A stretch of DNA of 39,175 nt, taken from a virus. The notes under the pieces were generated by a model. It made no database searches and was not told where the DNA came from. It was given only the letters and a program-made list of their open reading frames with translations. The DNA lies in IMG/VR virus record IMGVR_UViG_3300032053_000200, positions 1 to 39,175 of that record. One strand, written 5' to 3'. Made by a program: the position numbers and the translations under genes. Below, one piece after another: positions 1 through 8,511 of this stretch (its first letter is position 1; every line of letters begins with the position of its first letter).

Positions 1-436
1 TTAAAAAAGTATTTACAATTTTTATTCCTTCTAAAGATGTAAGAAATTCACAATTATATACATAATATCTATCAGCATAAAGTGGACCATATTTTAAAGA
101 TGTTATTTTACTGCGTATGCATGAAAATTCTCCTTTAACAATTCTAGGTGTACCTTTTAATGATTTTAATGATCTAAAAGAACAATCAAAATAGTTAGCC
201 TTATTAAAATTTATATAATCTGGAAATTCTTTCAAATTATTAACTTTATCATTAAATAGAAATCTGTCAATATCAATTGTACCATCTATATTTATGCTAT
301 AATGTGATTGATCACTATAACGATTATGTTTTTTTAACCAAACTTCAATTAATTTTGGCAAGCCGATTCCTATATCATAAATAGGATCTGAATTTTCACT
401 AAATTTTTCGTTTATATATTCTTTAACTAATTTCAT
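1..436 (-). CDS. Tag protein with leucine-rich-like repeats (C-terminus outside window)
   Basis: The reading frame starts at an ATG at 434-436 and runs off the left edge of the window, so the C-terminus is missing. The N-terminus reads MKLVKEYINEKFSENSDP followed by IYDIGIG, the shared tag. The body has short repeats of the form 'SLKSLKGTP..VKGEFSC' and 'ITSLKYGP', a leucine-rich-like pattern also found in the tag proteins at 830-1369, 19705-20601 and 38120-38587. No catalytic motif is visible. The leader up to Glu10 resembles a T4 capsid targeting sequence, so the inferred location is the phage head interior. The function of the repeats is unknown; protein binding is the usual role of such repeats. 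Confidence 0.8.
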   Translation of the reverse strand, partial: MKLVKEYINEKFSENSDPIYDIGIGLPKLIEVWLKKHNRYSDQSHYSINIDGTIDIDRFLFNDKVNNLKEFPDYINFNKANYFDCSFRSLKSLKGTPRIVKGEFSCIRSKITSLKYGPLYADRYYVYNCEFLTSLEGIKIVNTFL

Positions 437-461
437 AATATTAGATAAATTGTTATTTGTA

Positions 462-833
462 TTATTTATATTCTTTATATCCCTTTTGTTTAAATATTTT
501 ATATAATGTTTGATGTACTAATCCTGTCATAGAATTTGAATCATCTTTTATAATAGGCTTATTATTAATAAATATGTATTTATAAAGATAATCATCTAAT
601 TTTTCATGATATTTTTGTTTTATGAAATAGCCGTGCATATCATTAATTATATCTTTTGGCATTTGTTTTAAACCGAACATATTTGGTAAAAGTTTTATTA
701 AAAATTTTGCTATATCTTGATAAGTTTCAAAATTTCTTTTTCCATATATTCCTATACCCATATCATGAACAGGATCTGAATAATCATTTGTAAATTTTTC
801 GTTAAGCCAATATTTATAAGTTATGAATTTCAC
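462..833 (-). CDS. Tag protein, 'RNF' helical payload family
   Basis: I choose the GTG at 831-833 as start because it gives VKFITYKYWLNEKF, parallel to MNFTSYKYWLNEKF in the gene just upstream. It also makes a 4-base GTGA overlap with that gene's stop, like other junctions in these arrays. An in-frame ATG at 846-848 would add five residues. The tag is NEKFTNDYSDPVHDMGIG, with one extra residue compared with the others. The payload (KRNFETYQDIAKFL, then MPKDIIND, then a DDYLYKYI segment) belongs to a family shared with 1366-1686, 24298-24630, 34409-34749 and internal modules of two large proteins. No enzyme motif is seen; function unknown, likely a packaged head protein. Confidence 0.75.
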   Translation of the reverse strand: MKFITYKYWLNEKFTNDYSDPVHDMGIGIYGKRNFETYQDIAKFLIKLLPNMFGLKQMPKDIINDMHGYFIKQKYHEKLDDYLYKYIFINNKPIIKDDSNSMTGLVHQTLYKIFKQKGYKEYK

Positions 834-1369
834 TGTTTCATTCCCCAATTATCAATATATTTTTTTAGTTTTATTTCATATTGCCCTATATCATCATAAA
901 TATATCCAGTAACATTACATACTTTTAATACATCTTCATAAGTAAAATATGTAATATTTTTATGAGTATGTCTAAAATCGTTATCGTGCCAGCATACAAA
1001 GTCTCTTGCCTTTTTAGGTGAATACTTTAAAGATTTTAAATTACAATTATTGCAAGAAAAGAATCCTCCTACTTTTTCGGGACATCCTCTAAGAGTAGTT
1101 AAATTCTGATAATTATTTATGTAAAATGCATTATTTACAGTTTTAAATTTTATGTACCGTGGAAGTTCTGTACAATTATCATCTAAATGTATTGTAACTG
1201 ATTTTTCAGCAGAAATAAATAAATTTTTATCAAGCGTATAACTAACAATTTTATGTTCTGCAAGCCATTTTTCAATAAGAGATTTAATTCCAATACCTAG
1301 ATCTTGTACAGGATCTGATTCATCTGTAAATTTTTCATTTAACCAATATTTATAAGATGTAAAATTCAT
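830..1369 (-). CDS. Tag protein with leucine-rich-like repeats
   Basis: A 179-residue protein with N-terminus MNFTSYKYWLNEKF and the full tag TDESDPVQDLGIG. The payload has LRR-like segments: LTTLRGCPEKVGGFFSC, then LKSLKYSPKKARDFVC. The Gly-Cys-Pro and Phe-x-Cys pattern recurs in the paralogues at 19705-20601 and 38120-38587. It overlaps both neighbours by 4 bases or so (stop and start interleaved at 1366-1369), which suggests translational coupling in a tag-gene operon. The aromatic leader YKYWLNE differs from the KLVKEYINE leader of other members but keeps the Leu-x-Glu cleavage signal. Function is unknown; leucine-rich-like repeats usually mediate protein contacts. Confidence 0.8.
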   Translation of the reverse strand: MNFTSYKYWLNEKFTDESDPVQDLGIGIKSLIEKWLAEHKIVSYTLDKNLFISAEKSVTIHLDDNCTELPRYIKFKTVNNAFYINNYQNLTTLRGCPEKVGGFFSCNNCNLKSLKYSPKKARDFVCWHDNDFRHTHKNITYFTYEDVLKVCNVTGYIYDDIGQYEIKLKKYIDNWGMKQ

Positions 1370-1686
1370 GGTTTACTTTTTATATATGCTGCAAGTCTTG
1401 GAAAATAAGGTTCATTTATTTTTCTTTCATTTAATGATACATATTGTCGAGAATATTCTCTTAATTTATCTGCATATACTGGTTTTATATAATATACTCC
1501 ATCATTAGTTAATAGATCCTTTATATTATTTAATTTAAATAGTGACATAGAGACAATACATAACCACTCTATAATATCTTCATCAGATTCAAAATTTCTT
1601 TCATGATATATGCCAATGCCTAGATCTTTTATAGGATCTGATTCATCAGTAAATTTTTCATTAATATATTCTCTAACTAAATGCAT
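1366..1686 (-). CDS. Tag protein, 'RNF' helical payload family
   Basis: A 106-residue protein starting MHLVREYINEKF with tag TDESDPIKDLGIG. The payload reads YHERNFESDEDIIEWL, then a variable middle, then KLREYSRQYVSLNERKI. This matches the pattern of the 'RNF' family members elsewhere in the window. It is the first gene of the left tag cluster on the minus strand. A TATATAAATA element lies about 15-25 bases upstream of its ATG (1701-1710). A bidirectional terminator separates it from the ribonucleotide reductase gene. No known enzyme motif is present. Confidence 0.8.
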   Translation of the reverse strand: MHLVREYINEKFTDESDPIKDLGIGIYHERNFESDEDIIEWLCIVSMSLFKLNNIKDLLTNDGVYYIKPVYADKLREYSRQYVSLNERKINEPYFPRLAAYIKSKP

Positions 1687-1700
1687 TAGTTAATTTCTTT

Positions 1701-1713
1701 TATTTATATATTT
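1701..1713 (-). promoter_or_regulatory. Candidate late promoter
   Basis: On the minus strand this reads AAATATATAAATA, about 15-27 bases before the ATG of the tag gene at 1686. It matches a motif that recurs upstream of tag and head-type genes in this window and resembles the T4 late promoter core TATAAATA. The genome is AT-rich, so single occurrences are weak; the recurrence is the evidence. Confidence 0.45.
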
Positions 1714-1718
1714 AAAAT

Positions 1719-1748
1719 AAAAAAGCTCTAAGTACTTAGAGCTTTTTT
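1719..1748. terminator. Bidirectional intrinsic terminator
   Basis: A perfect 30-base palindrome with core GCTCTAAGTACTTAGAGC is flanked by A6 on one side and T6 on the other. It can end transcription from the reductase gene on the minus strand. It lies between that gene's stop codon and the left tag cluster. Confidence 0.8.
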
Positions 1749-1798
1749 ATTTAGTAGTTTTAAAAATTCTGTATAATCTTGTTAAAATTTTGTTAAAT

Positions 1799-4700
1799 TT
1801 AACAACGACTAAACTCGCACGAATCACAATGCACACAGCCTTCTTCTCTTATAAGATTTCCCGTTAAACATTCTGGACATTTTTCATTTAATTTTTCTTC
1901 TTCAATATAACGGGATAATACTCTTCTACAAGCTGAACTAAATGATGTAATATTTTCATCAACTTTTTTAGCAACATTTAAAATATGTTCAAGAGGAGCT
2001 CCGTGTCTTAATAACATACTTAAAAAAATAGTATGAGCTCTTTGTTCTATACGATTTGCAGCTAATTGAATATTATCAATTTCAAATTCCCCGTTTATAA
2101 ATTTATAATGTCCTTTTTTAATTTTTACAGTTTTTCCTTTAGTATTTTTATCCATTGGAGGATTTTCAAATGCAAAAATTTCATATGGTTTATTTGTATC
2201 TTTCCATAATCCTATAATTACTGCATACTTTATTCCTTCTGCAGTTGTAACATAATAATCTGCTCTTACTTCTTTAGGACGTTTAGGAGCATTGCTTACT
2301 TTTAAATCATCTTCTTCTTTTGTTATTAACACCCCCTGTCTTGATCCTTCTCTATATATAGTACATCCTTTACATCCTGATTTCCATGCTTGAAAATAAA
2401 TTTTATTAACTTCATCTAAAGAAATATTTTTTGGTAAATTATGTGTTACTGAAATACTATGATCTATCCATTTTTGAATAATTCCCTGCATATTAATTTT
2501 TTCAAGATAATCTATACTATGGGATTCTGAACCATTCCACGGAGATTCTACAATTAATTTATTAATAGTTTCATCGGGCAAAGCTTCTATCATTTTAATT
2601 ATTTCACTTAAAGTTTTATCTTGAAAATTTTCAAATAAATGAAGCTTTGTATTTTTAACCCAATTAATAAATTCAGAGTGAAATACTTTGTATTCTTGCC
2701 AACAATCTCCATTATCATCTTTATAATCTATTTTAACTCCGGTTTCATTAGGATTGATTTTTCTTCTTCTTTTATAAAAAATATTAAAAACCGGTTCAAT
2801 GCCAGAGGTTGTTCTTGCTAATATTGCTAACGATCCTGTTGGTGCTATAGATAGATTTGCTATATTTCTTCTTCCATACTTAAGATAGTCATTGTACTCC
2901 TGTGTAGAAAAATGATTGCTAATTACCCTAATAATAAATGGATTTTGAGCTTCTTTATCTGCATTCCATATTGGAAAACATCCTCTTTCTTTGGCAAGTT
3001 GAACCGATTCTTTATATGAATTTACTGCTATAGTTTCAAATACTTTATCAATTAATTTTGTTGCTTCTTTAGAACCATATTTTATTCCAAGCTTTGCTAA
3101 CATATCTCCAAGTCCAAGAACGCCTACTCCTGTTCTTCTGCCTTTTAATAAAACATCTAAAACTTTTTGCCATGTTTTTAATTCAGTTCTTTTTAATTCT
3201 GGATCTTCTGGATCACTTTTTATTTTAGTTATAATATCCTTTACCTTTTCTTCTTCTAGTGACACAATATCATCCATGAATCTCTGAGATACCTTTGTTA
3301 TATCTGCTAGTAAAGCATAATTTATTTTTGCTTTATCTGTATATGGGTAATTAACTATGTTGCTAAGATTAATAGACCCGAGTCTGCAGGAATCATACGG
3401 GGATAGAGGAACTTCCCCGCAATTTTTAATACTTATTCCTGATGATGTTATACATAATGGATCTGAGTAATCTGTTATAACATTATAATTATGATTATCA
3501 TCCACTGTAATATTATATACATTTTCATATCCATAAAATTCTATAGATTTTACTTTATGATTATTAACAACTTGATTTCTAAAATTATCAAATGTTTTAA
3601 ATCTAAAATTATTTTCTAATTTTTGGGGATAACCAATTTCTTTAGCATATCGTCTCCATGCATTTCTAGTTAATTTTCCGTCTCTTGAAAATAATTCTTT
3701 TCCAGCCTTTAATACTTGATCATTAGTTACTCCAAGATATCTTCCATTTGTTTCTCCAGGGTGATGTGCAAAATTAAATTTAAATTTTGCACTCATCTTA
3801 TGATAAGGATTTTTATCACCTCTCATTCTTTCTGTATGAAATTCTATATGTTCATATCTTAACATTTTTTGTAAATTTTCTGGACGATCATTTTTATTAT
3901 TAAAATCATAATGATGTATAGAATATAATTTATGATCTATATTTTCATCTTGATTATAGAATCCATAAATTAAATGATATTGTCTTCTATTTCTAAAATT
4001 TCCGCCCATCATTTTAGCTCCAGTTCGAGATATTTGTCTATATCCATTGGAATCAAATGAATAAAATGGCACTAATGATTCGCCTGGAGTTAGATCTTTT
4101 AATTGTTTATAAGTAAGATTAGACGTTAAAATTTGATGGTCGGGTGTTGCTATTAATTCAGAGCCATCATCTAATTTTAATTTCCATACTTCAACATTTT
4201 TCTTAGTCAAGCGAGGGTTTCTCCCCCATTTAATTTCAGTTTGTCCAGTTTTAGGATTTGAAGAATATACGGGTACATCCTTTTTTTCTTCAGCTAATTG
4301 TTTAATTGATACTGCGTTTCTTCCATCAGCTACTGCTATAAGAGTATTGCCAACAATGCAGGGATTTGTCCCAAGTGTTTCAAAACCAAACTCTTTATAA
4401 CAATCTGCGGGAGATTCTTTAATTATATTATCCCAAAATAAAACACCAGGTTCTGCATTTTTATGAGCTTGTTTTATTATCATATCCCAAATTTCTTTAG
4501 CTTTAACTTTCATTATATAAGAACCGTCTTCTCTTTTATAAAGTTTATTATAAACTATTTGTTCAAGAAAAACTGGTTGATTATCTTGTACAGGCCATCT
4601 TAAAATATAATCATCGTTGGCTTCAACAGCGTGCATAAATTCATCTGTTATTTTAATAGACATATTAGCTCCTGTAACCTTTGTTAAATCATCTTTTTTA

Positions 4701-5290
4701 AGTATAAATTCTTTTATATCTGGATGATTAATATGTGTACTTATCATTAATGCTCCTCTTCTACCATCTTGCGCTACTTCACGCGTAGAACCTGAAAATC
4801 TGTCAGTGAATGATACAGAACCGGTTGAGGTTTGAGCAGCATTATTAACTTTAGAATTTGAAGGTCTTAGACCTTCAATGGTTATGCCTACACCGCCCCT
4901 GCGTTTCATTAATTGAACTAATGATTCATCTATGTTAAATATACCCCCATATGAATCTGCCCCATTATGTATAAAAAAACAATTTCCTAAAGATGAAATC
5001 TGATAAGGATTTCCTAAACCAAAAAGAATAGAACCGCCAGGAATAAAATATTTAAAACTTTCTAAATAATGTTTTATTGTATCTTTAGATAAAGGATTAT
5101 CAAAATTATTTTCCATTCTTAGCAATTCATTAGTAATTCTTTCTATAGTTTCATCAGGATGATTTTCTTCCCTTTTACTATCATTTTTAAGAGCATACTT
5201 CTTTGACCAAACATCGAAAGCCAACGTATCACCAGAAAAATAGTTTAACGCGGCTTCCATAGGCTGTGTTACAGTGTTATCATTACTCAT
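1799..5290 (-). CDS. nrdJ: Adenosylcobalamin-dependent (class II) ribonucleotide reductase with intein
   Basis: It reduces ribonucleotides to deoxyribonucleotides for phage DNA synthesis. The host part is about 850 residues after removing a 313-residue intein (residues 311-623). Visible hallmarks are the N-terminal FDVWSKKYALK segment, SSLGNCFF (Cys104, the likely redox cysteine), the NPCGE finger loop created by splicing, and LSIAPTGS further on. The Cys-rich C-terminus (CPECLTGN, then CVHCDSCEFSRC) is typical of class II NrdJ enzymes, which use vitamin B12 and work without a separate radical subunit. The ATG at 5288-5290 gives the expected N-terminus. The gene is transcribed toward a strong terminator at 1719-1748. 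No small-subunit gene is visible nearby, as expected for class II. Confidence 0.92.
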   Translation of the reverse strand: MSNDNTVTQPMEAALNYFSGDTLAFDVWSKKYALKNDSKREENHPDETIERITNELLRMENNFDNPLSKDTIKHYLESFKYFIPGGSILFGLGNPYQISSLGNCFFIHNGADSYGGIFNIDESLVQLMKRRGGVGITIEGLRPSNSKVNNAAQTSTGSVSFTDRFSGSTREVAQDGRRGALMISTHINHPDIKEFILKKDDLTKVTGANMSIKITDEFMHAVEANDDYILRWPVQDNQPVFLEQIVYNKLYKREDGSYIMKVKAKEIWDMIIKQAHKNAEPGVLFWDNIIKESPADCYKEFGFETLGTNPCIVGNTLIAVADGRNAVSIKQLAEEKKDVPVYSSNPKTGQTEIKWGRNPRLTKKNVEVWKLKLDDGSELIATPDHQILTSNLTYKQLKDLTPGESLVPFYSFDSNGYRQISRTGAKMMGGNFRNRRQYHLIYGFYNQDENIDHKLYSIHHYDFNNKNDRPENLQKMLRYEHIEFHTERMRGDKNPYHKMSAKFKFNFAHHPGETNGRYLGVTNDQVLKAGKELFSRDGKLTRNAWRRYAKEIGYPQKLENNFRFKTFDNFRNQVVNNHKVKSIEFYGYENVYNITVDDNHNYNVITDYSDPLCITSSGISIKNCGEVPLSPYDSCRLGSINLSNIVNYPYTDKAKINYALLADITKVSQRFMDDIVSLEEEKVKDIITKIKSDPEDPELKRTELKTWQKVLDVLLKGRRTGVGVLGLGDMLAKLGIKYGSKEATKLIDKVFETIAVNSYKESVQLAKERGCFPIWNADKEAQNPFIIRVISNHFSTQEYNDYLKYGRRNIANLSIAPTGSLAILARTTSGIEPVFNIFYKRRRKINPNETGVKIDYKDDNGDCWQEYKVFHSEFINWVKNTKLHLFENFQDKTLSEIIKMIEALPDETINKLIVESPWNGSESHSIDYLEKINMQGIIQKWIDHSISVTHNLPKNISLDEVNKIYFQAWKSGCKGCTIYREGSRQGVLITKEEDDLKVSNAPKRPKEVRADYYVTTAEGIKYAVIIGLWKDTNKPYEIFAFENPPMDKNTKGKTVKIKKGHYKFINGEFEIDNIQLAANRIEQRAHTIFLSMLLRHGAPLEHILNVAKKVDENITSFSSACRRVLSRYIEEEKLNEKCPECLTGNLIREEGCVHCDSCEFSRC
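3422..4360 (-). other. Intein inside nrdJ, with HNH-type endonuclease
   Basis: The intein starts at the Cys of CIVGNTLIAVADG (codon at 4358-4360) and ends at Asn of GISIKN, just before the Cys of CGEVPL (codon 3419-3421). Splicing block B is visible as GSELIATPDHQIL. The middle has HHYDFNNKNDRPENLQ, an HNH-like homing endonuclease core. The penultimate residue is Lys rather than the usual His. The insertion point is the NPCGE catalytic loop, so the downstream +1 Cys is both the splicing nucleophile and the likely thiyl-radical cysteine of the reductase. Confidence 0.9.
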
Positions 5291-5360
5291 TTTATATTAT
5301 GGTTTTATTTTAGTTGAATTTAAGAATAAAATATCCTTATAAAATATTTATTCTACATTA

Positions 5361-5375
5361 ACAATTTTTAATTGT
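5361..5375. promoter_or_regulatory. Short palindrome upstream of nrdJ
   Basis: ACAATT-TTT-AATTGT lies in the 106-base gap between the polymerase stop and the nrdJ start. It could be an operator or a weak hairpin. No U-run follows it in the minus direction, so it does not look like a terminator. The rest of the gap is AT-rich with no gene seen. Confidence 0.25.
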
Positions 5376-5396
5376 GAATTTTATTTTATTGGTCCA

Positions 5397-6839
5397 CTAA
5401 TTGATCGAGCTTTGCGCTTCAATTTTTCTCTTTTTAAGAATTTTTTGAAGTTCATCTGCTTCTTTTTCAGCTGCTAACGATATCTTTTTTGATTCTTTTC
5501 TTTGAGAATAATAATTGGATAAAATTTCAGATAACAATGGTTCGTATGATGCATCAAATACTGCTCCGCTATAGGTTTTAATTTCTTTTTCTTTTGGAAT
5601 ATACGTTTTATCTTTAAGTAAGAAATTTTCAATTGAAATTTTAAATTGTCTCATTATTGACGGATAAAGAGAAGCAAAGTCAAAAGAAGCAACCCATGGA
5701 TATAAATTTGGAATTGGTTCAAATACAAAAGCACCTTCATATGTTTCTCTTTCTTTAGATTTATCTTTTTTAGGAAATATTTGATTACGTTTATACGCAT
5801 ATCTAGTTAATGTTGCTTCTAACATTGCGATAGGAGAAAATGCTTGCATTGCTTCAACTTTTGTAATATTTGATAATCCTAAAAATGTTCTCATTGTTTT
5901 TAGTTTAGAATCGATTAATTCTACTAATATTCCATCTATAGCATTATAAAAAACATATTGTGCATAATCTTTATTATATTGATCTTGAAGAGTTCCAGGA
6001 TATTTTACTTTTCTTATACTTAATGCTTCTTCTGCAACAAAATCTAATGTATCATTTTCTTTTACTTCAATATTTTTATCCCATTTTTGATATATTGCCA
6101 TATAATCAACTATTAATTTATGTTGTGGCAACATTATAGTTACATCTTTATTATGATCCTTTATTCTATGTTCATACCATTGACCAGTTGGAGATAACCA
6201 AGATACATCCATATTTAATTTTCTGCAACGATTCATAATATATCTCCAGTCATACCCCCAAAAGTTCCAGCCGGTTACAAGTGGTGCAGACTTAACATAA
6301 TTAAAAAGAAAATCATAAATCATATCAGCTTCATTAACATGATATTTATAAACAAAATTATAATGTTTGTTAAATTTTTTAACATGTTCATTTATATTAT
6401 CTTCAACATATTTACATTCTTCTCCTGTTAAAGATTTACTTCCAAATACTGTTATGTTTGGATATTGTGAAAAGCAAGCAGTAGTTATTCTATTATTTGC
6501 ATGTTCAGGTTCTGCAAATCCTTCATCGGTTACTTCTACTTCAATATCTGCTGCTGCTAAAATAGGCATGTTAGATTCGAATAAATGAGAAGTTAAATTT
6601 TCTCCTGCATCTATAAAAAATTCTTGAATACGATGTCTGTTAAGAAATTGAGTAGGAACTTTTCTTACTGGCTTAAAATCCCAAGAAAGTAAGCCAGGAA
6701 TTCCACTATTTTTTTGAGCGTATAAATATGTATATTGATGATTTGGGGGTATATTTAATTGAGAAAATCCTAATGTACCATCTTTTTTAACATAAGATAT
6801 AATTAATTTGCCTTGCCTCTGTTCTATATTTACGACCAT
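5397..6839 (-). CDS. 43: Family B DNA polymerase, N-terminal fragment (split or truncated)
   Basis: This 480-residue protein carries the proofreading exonuclease and the start of the polymerase domain of a T4 gp43-like enzyme. The exonuclease motifs are visible: Exo I ADIEVE (Asp98, Glu100), Exo II GWNFWGYDWRYI and Exo III YNAIDG. Polymerase motif A, DFASLYPS, is present with Asp387. The protein then stops at IEAQSSIN, before motif B (KxxxNSxYG) and motif C (DTDS), so it cannot be a complete polymerase. No motif B or C coding region is found downstream in this window. It is either one half of a polymerase completed by a second gene elsewhere, as in some T4-like phages, or a broken gene. The intact reading frame favours a split gene. 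Confidence 0.9.
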   Translation of the reverse strand: MVVNIEQRQGKLIISYVKKDGTLGFSQLNIPPNHQYTYLYAQKNSGIPGLLSWDFKPVRKVPTQFLNRHRIQEFFIDAGENLTSHLFESNMPILAAADIEVEVTDEGFAEPEHANNRITTACFSQYPNITVFGSKSLTGEECKYVEDNINEHVKKFNKHYNFVYKYHVNEADMIYDFLFNYVKSAPLVTGWNFWGYDWRYIMNRCRKLNMDVSWLSPTGQWYEHRIKDHNKDVTIMLPQHKLIVDYMAIYQKWDKNIEVKENDTLDFVAEEALSIRKVKYPGTLQDQYNKDYAQYVFYNAIDGILVELIDSKLKTMRTFLGLSNITKVEAMQAFSPIAMLEATLTRYAYKRNQIFPKKDKSKERETYEGAFVFEPIPNLYPWVASFDFASLYPSIMRQFKISIENFLLKDKTYIPKEKEIKTYSGAVFDASYEPLLSEILSNYYSQRKESKKISLAAEKEADELQKILKKRKIEAQSSIN

Positions 6840-6863
6840 ATGTTTTGATTTTATAAAGACGTG

Positions 6864-6896
6864 ATAAAAAAAGATTTAACTTTTTTGTTAAATCTT
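6864..6896 (-). terminator. Intrinsic terminator
   Basis: Stem AAGATTTAAC / GTTAAATCTT with a T6 loop, followed in the minus direction by a run of T (A7 on the plus strand). It sits just after the stop of the gene at 6899-7267 and before the polymerase gene. Confidence 0.7.
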
Positions 6897-6898
6897 AT

Positions 6899-7267
6899 TT
6901 AAATTTTTCCCAAAGAATAAGTATCTAAAAATACACACATTTCTTCTATAGTATTAAACGTATACACTGGAAGGTTTAATAACTTTGCCAATTCTTCTTC
7001 TTTATCGGCACCACTACTTAAAATTTCTACTCCATTTCTTATTGGTCTTATTCTAATAAGTATATTACATAAAGCTAAAAATTCATTATCTAAAATATAC
7101 CAATCATGTTCTTCATGAGGATGTCTTAAATGTTGATAATGAGATAATAATGGTACATATGGAGCATATCCTCTTAGCAACAATTTTTCAGCAACATCAA
7201 TTTGTAAATTTACATTCTCTTCTTTATCTCCATTAGTATAAGGCGAAGCTATATAGATGCGTATCAC
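6899..7267 (-). CDS. Nucleoside 2-deoxyribosyltransferase-like protein
   Basis: A 122-residue protein with N-terminal IRIYIASPYTNGD, followed by NVNLQIDVAEKLLLRGYAPYVP, LLSHYQH and SGADKEEELAKLLNLPVY. This is the layout of the small Rossmann-like nucleoside 2-deoxyribosyltransferase / DUF4406-type family found in many phages. The family transfers or hydrolyses deoxyribose from nucleosides or nucleotides; the actual substrate here is unknown. It lies with nrdJ, dut and the polymerase, which fits nucleotide metabolism. It is followed by a terminator and sits 4 bases after the next small gene. Confidence 0.7.
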   Translation of the reverse strand: MIRIYIASPYTNGDKEENVNLQIDVAEKLLLRGYAPYVPLLSHYQHLRHPHEEHDWYILDNEFLALCNILIRIRPIRNGVEILSSGADKEEELAKLLNLPVYTFNTIEEMCVFLDTYSLGKI

Positions 7268-7271
7268 GTGT

Positions 7272-7496
7272 TTATGAATTTAACTGTTGTACTTCTTTAA
7301 TTGGTGTATCCTCTAATACTTTTAATTCCTTAAGAGTATCTAATGCTATTTTTACATTAGCAGGTGCTAATGCATAATTGCCGGTTTCAGTGTATTGTAA
7401 TACTAATGTTATCATTTCTTGTAAAGAAGATTGGCATACTGGATTATCTGTAAAAGTTGCTTCTAATTTTTGTAATTTTTTTAGATTAAATTTCAT
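7272..7496 (-). CDS. Small protein of unknown function
   Basis: A 74-residue protein starting MKFNLKKLQKLEATF. It is mostly helical in appearance and shows no recognised motif, signal peptide or membrane segment. The start has an A-rich leader (TAAAAATAATATG) and no Shine-Dalgarno sequence, like its neighbours. It is 4 bases from the deoxyribosyltransferase-like gene and is likely cotranscribed with it. Confidence 0.6.
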   Translation of the reverse strand: MKFNLKKLQKLEATFTDNPVCQSSLQEMITLVLQYTETGNYALAPANVKIALDTLKELKVLEDTPIKEVQQLNS

Positions 7497-7517
7497 ATTA
7501 TTTTTATTATTTTAGTT

Positions 7518-7697
7518 TTAATATCTAACATATCCATTAAAAAGATAACATAATGGATTTGAGATCATATACCATAATCTTATTACAAAATTTCTATTAC
7601 TAACAATTTTAATATTTTCATCATTTATATCTATATGCTCATCTAAATTTTCGATAGTAAGATCTTTATTATTTGGAGTATACGTTAAGTTTTTCAT
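7518..7697 (-). CDS. Small protein of unknown function, 59 aa
   Basis: An open frame from the ATG at 7695-7697 to the TAA at 7518-7520, N-terminus MKNLTYTPNNKDLTIENLDE. The first half is acidic and the C-terminus is hydrophobic and aromatic (FVIRLWYMISNPLCYLF), which could touch a membrane or be a buried strand. The leader (AATAAAAAAATAATATG) matches those of the neighbouring genes. I recognise no family. It is supported by its tight fit between two other genes on the same strand. Confidence 0.55.
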   Translation of the reverse strand: MKNLTYTPNNKDLTIENLDEHIDINDENIKIVSNRNFVIRLWYMISNPLCYLFNGYVRY

Positions 7698-7698
7698 A

Positions 7699-7920
7699 TT
7701 ATTTTTTTATTAAAAGATTTAAAAAAGATTTTGCTGCATTATTTGCAATTTTATGAATATCTTCATTATTTAGATAATCATAATTTTTTTCTTTTCTTTT
7801 TCTTGAATATTCATCTTTAAATTGCATAGCTATATTCGCTTGATATGCCATGTAAAGGCTTGGATCCTTTTTTAAGGATTTAGTTAAAGTTTTTACTGCT
7901 TTTTTTAATTTTGTTTTCAT
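7699..7920 (-). CDS. Small basic protein of unknown function
   Basis: I take the ATG at 7918-7920 as start (MKTKLKKAVKTLTKSLKKDP), which places it 4 bases after the dUTPase stop. A longer in-frame reading would run 90 bases into dut and is less likely. The 73-residue protein has a basic N-terminal helix, then SLYMAYQANIAMQFKDEY and a C-terminal helix. The 'YQANIAM' segment looks like a conserved phage small-protein motif, but I cannot name a family. Confidence 0.6.
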   Translation of the reverse strand: MKTKLKKAVKTLTKSLKKDPSLYMAYQANIAMQFKDEYSRKRKEKNYDYLNNEDIHKIANNAAKSFLNLLIKK

Positions 7921-7924
7921 ATTA

Positions 7925-8437
7925 TTATTTTTTATCTGTTGAACCAAAGCCATCTGCACCACGAGTAGTTTCTTTAGCATAAAATTCTTCAGGCTTTTTA
8001 TTTTCTTCAATAAATATAATTGAAGTGTAAATAGGGGTTTCTATAAATTGTAATATTTTTTGTCCTGGAAGAATTTCAACCGAACCAATTCCTGTATATA
8101 TAAGGCTTAAATGAATTTCTCCTTGATATTCATAATCTACAACTTGAGCCCCAAATACAAGTCCTTGTTTTGTAGCTACACCTGATTTATTAGCTGCTAT
8201 TAATGCTCTTCCTGAATTAACCATTTGACAATGAATACCAGAGGGGATAAGAATTCTTTGATTATGTTCTAAAATTATGTTAAATTTAGAAATATTAATA
8301 TTTGGGTTTTTTTCTTTTAAAAGTTCTATAAAATCTGATGTAAACTCAGGAACATAAAAATCAATGCCGGCGTCAAATTTATTTGCACGACTGGGTGATT
8401 TAACATCTCTTATTTTTAAGAATTTAATAGTATCCAT
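7925..8437 (-). CDS. dut: dUTP diphosphatase (dUTPase)
   Basis: It hydrolyses dUTP to dUMP and pyrophosphate, keeping uracil out of DNA and feeding dTMP synthesis. The five trimeric-dUTPase motifs can be followed: AGIDFYVP (motif 1), ANKSGVATKQGL (motif 2, with the catalytic Ser-Gly region), VVDYEYQGEIHL (motif 3), GQKILQFI (motif 4) and the C-terminal RGADGFGST (motif 5). The length of 170 residues is near normal, with a longer insert after motif 1. The start is the ATG at 8435-8437. It is the last minus-strand gene before the plus-strand endonuclease remnant. Confidence 0.93.
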   Translation of the reverse strand: MDTIKFLKIRDVKSPSRANKFDAGIDFYVPEFTSDFIELLKEKNPNINISKFNIILEHNQRILIPSGIHCQMVNSGRALIAANKSGVATKQGLVFGAQVVDYEYQGEIHLSLIYTGIGSVEILPGQKILQFIETPIYTSIIFIEENKKPEEFYAKETTRGADGFGSTDKK

Positions 8438-8511
8438 TTTTTGTTTATTATATAATTATATGAAAACAAAGTTTTAAAAATGACATATAAAAAATATAAT
8501 TTATTATTTTC

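Noticed and set aside
7699-8010. Longer 103-residue version of the small basic protein
   Set aside because: The extra N-terminal part lies inside dut in another frame; the ATG at 7918-7920 gives a cleaner start.
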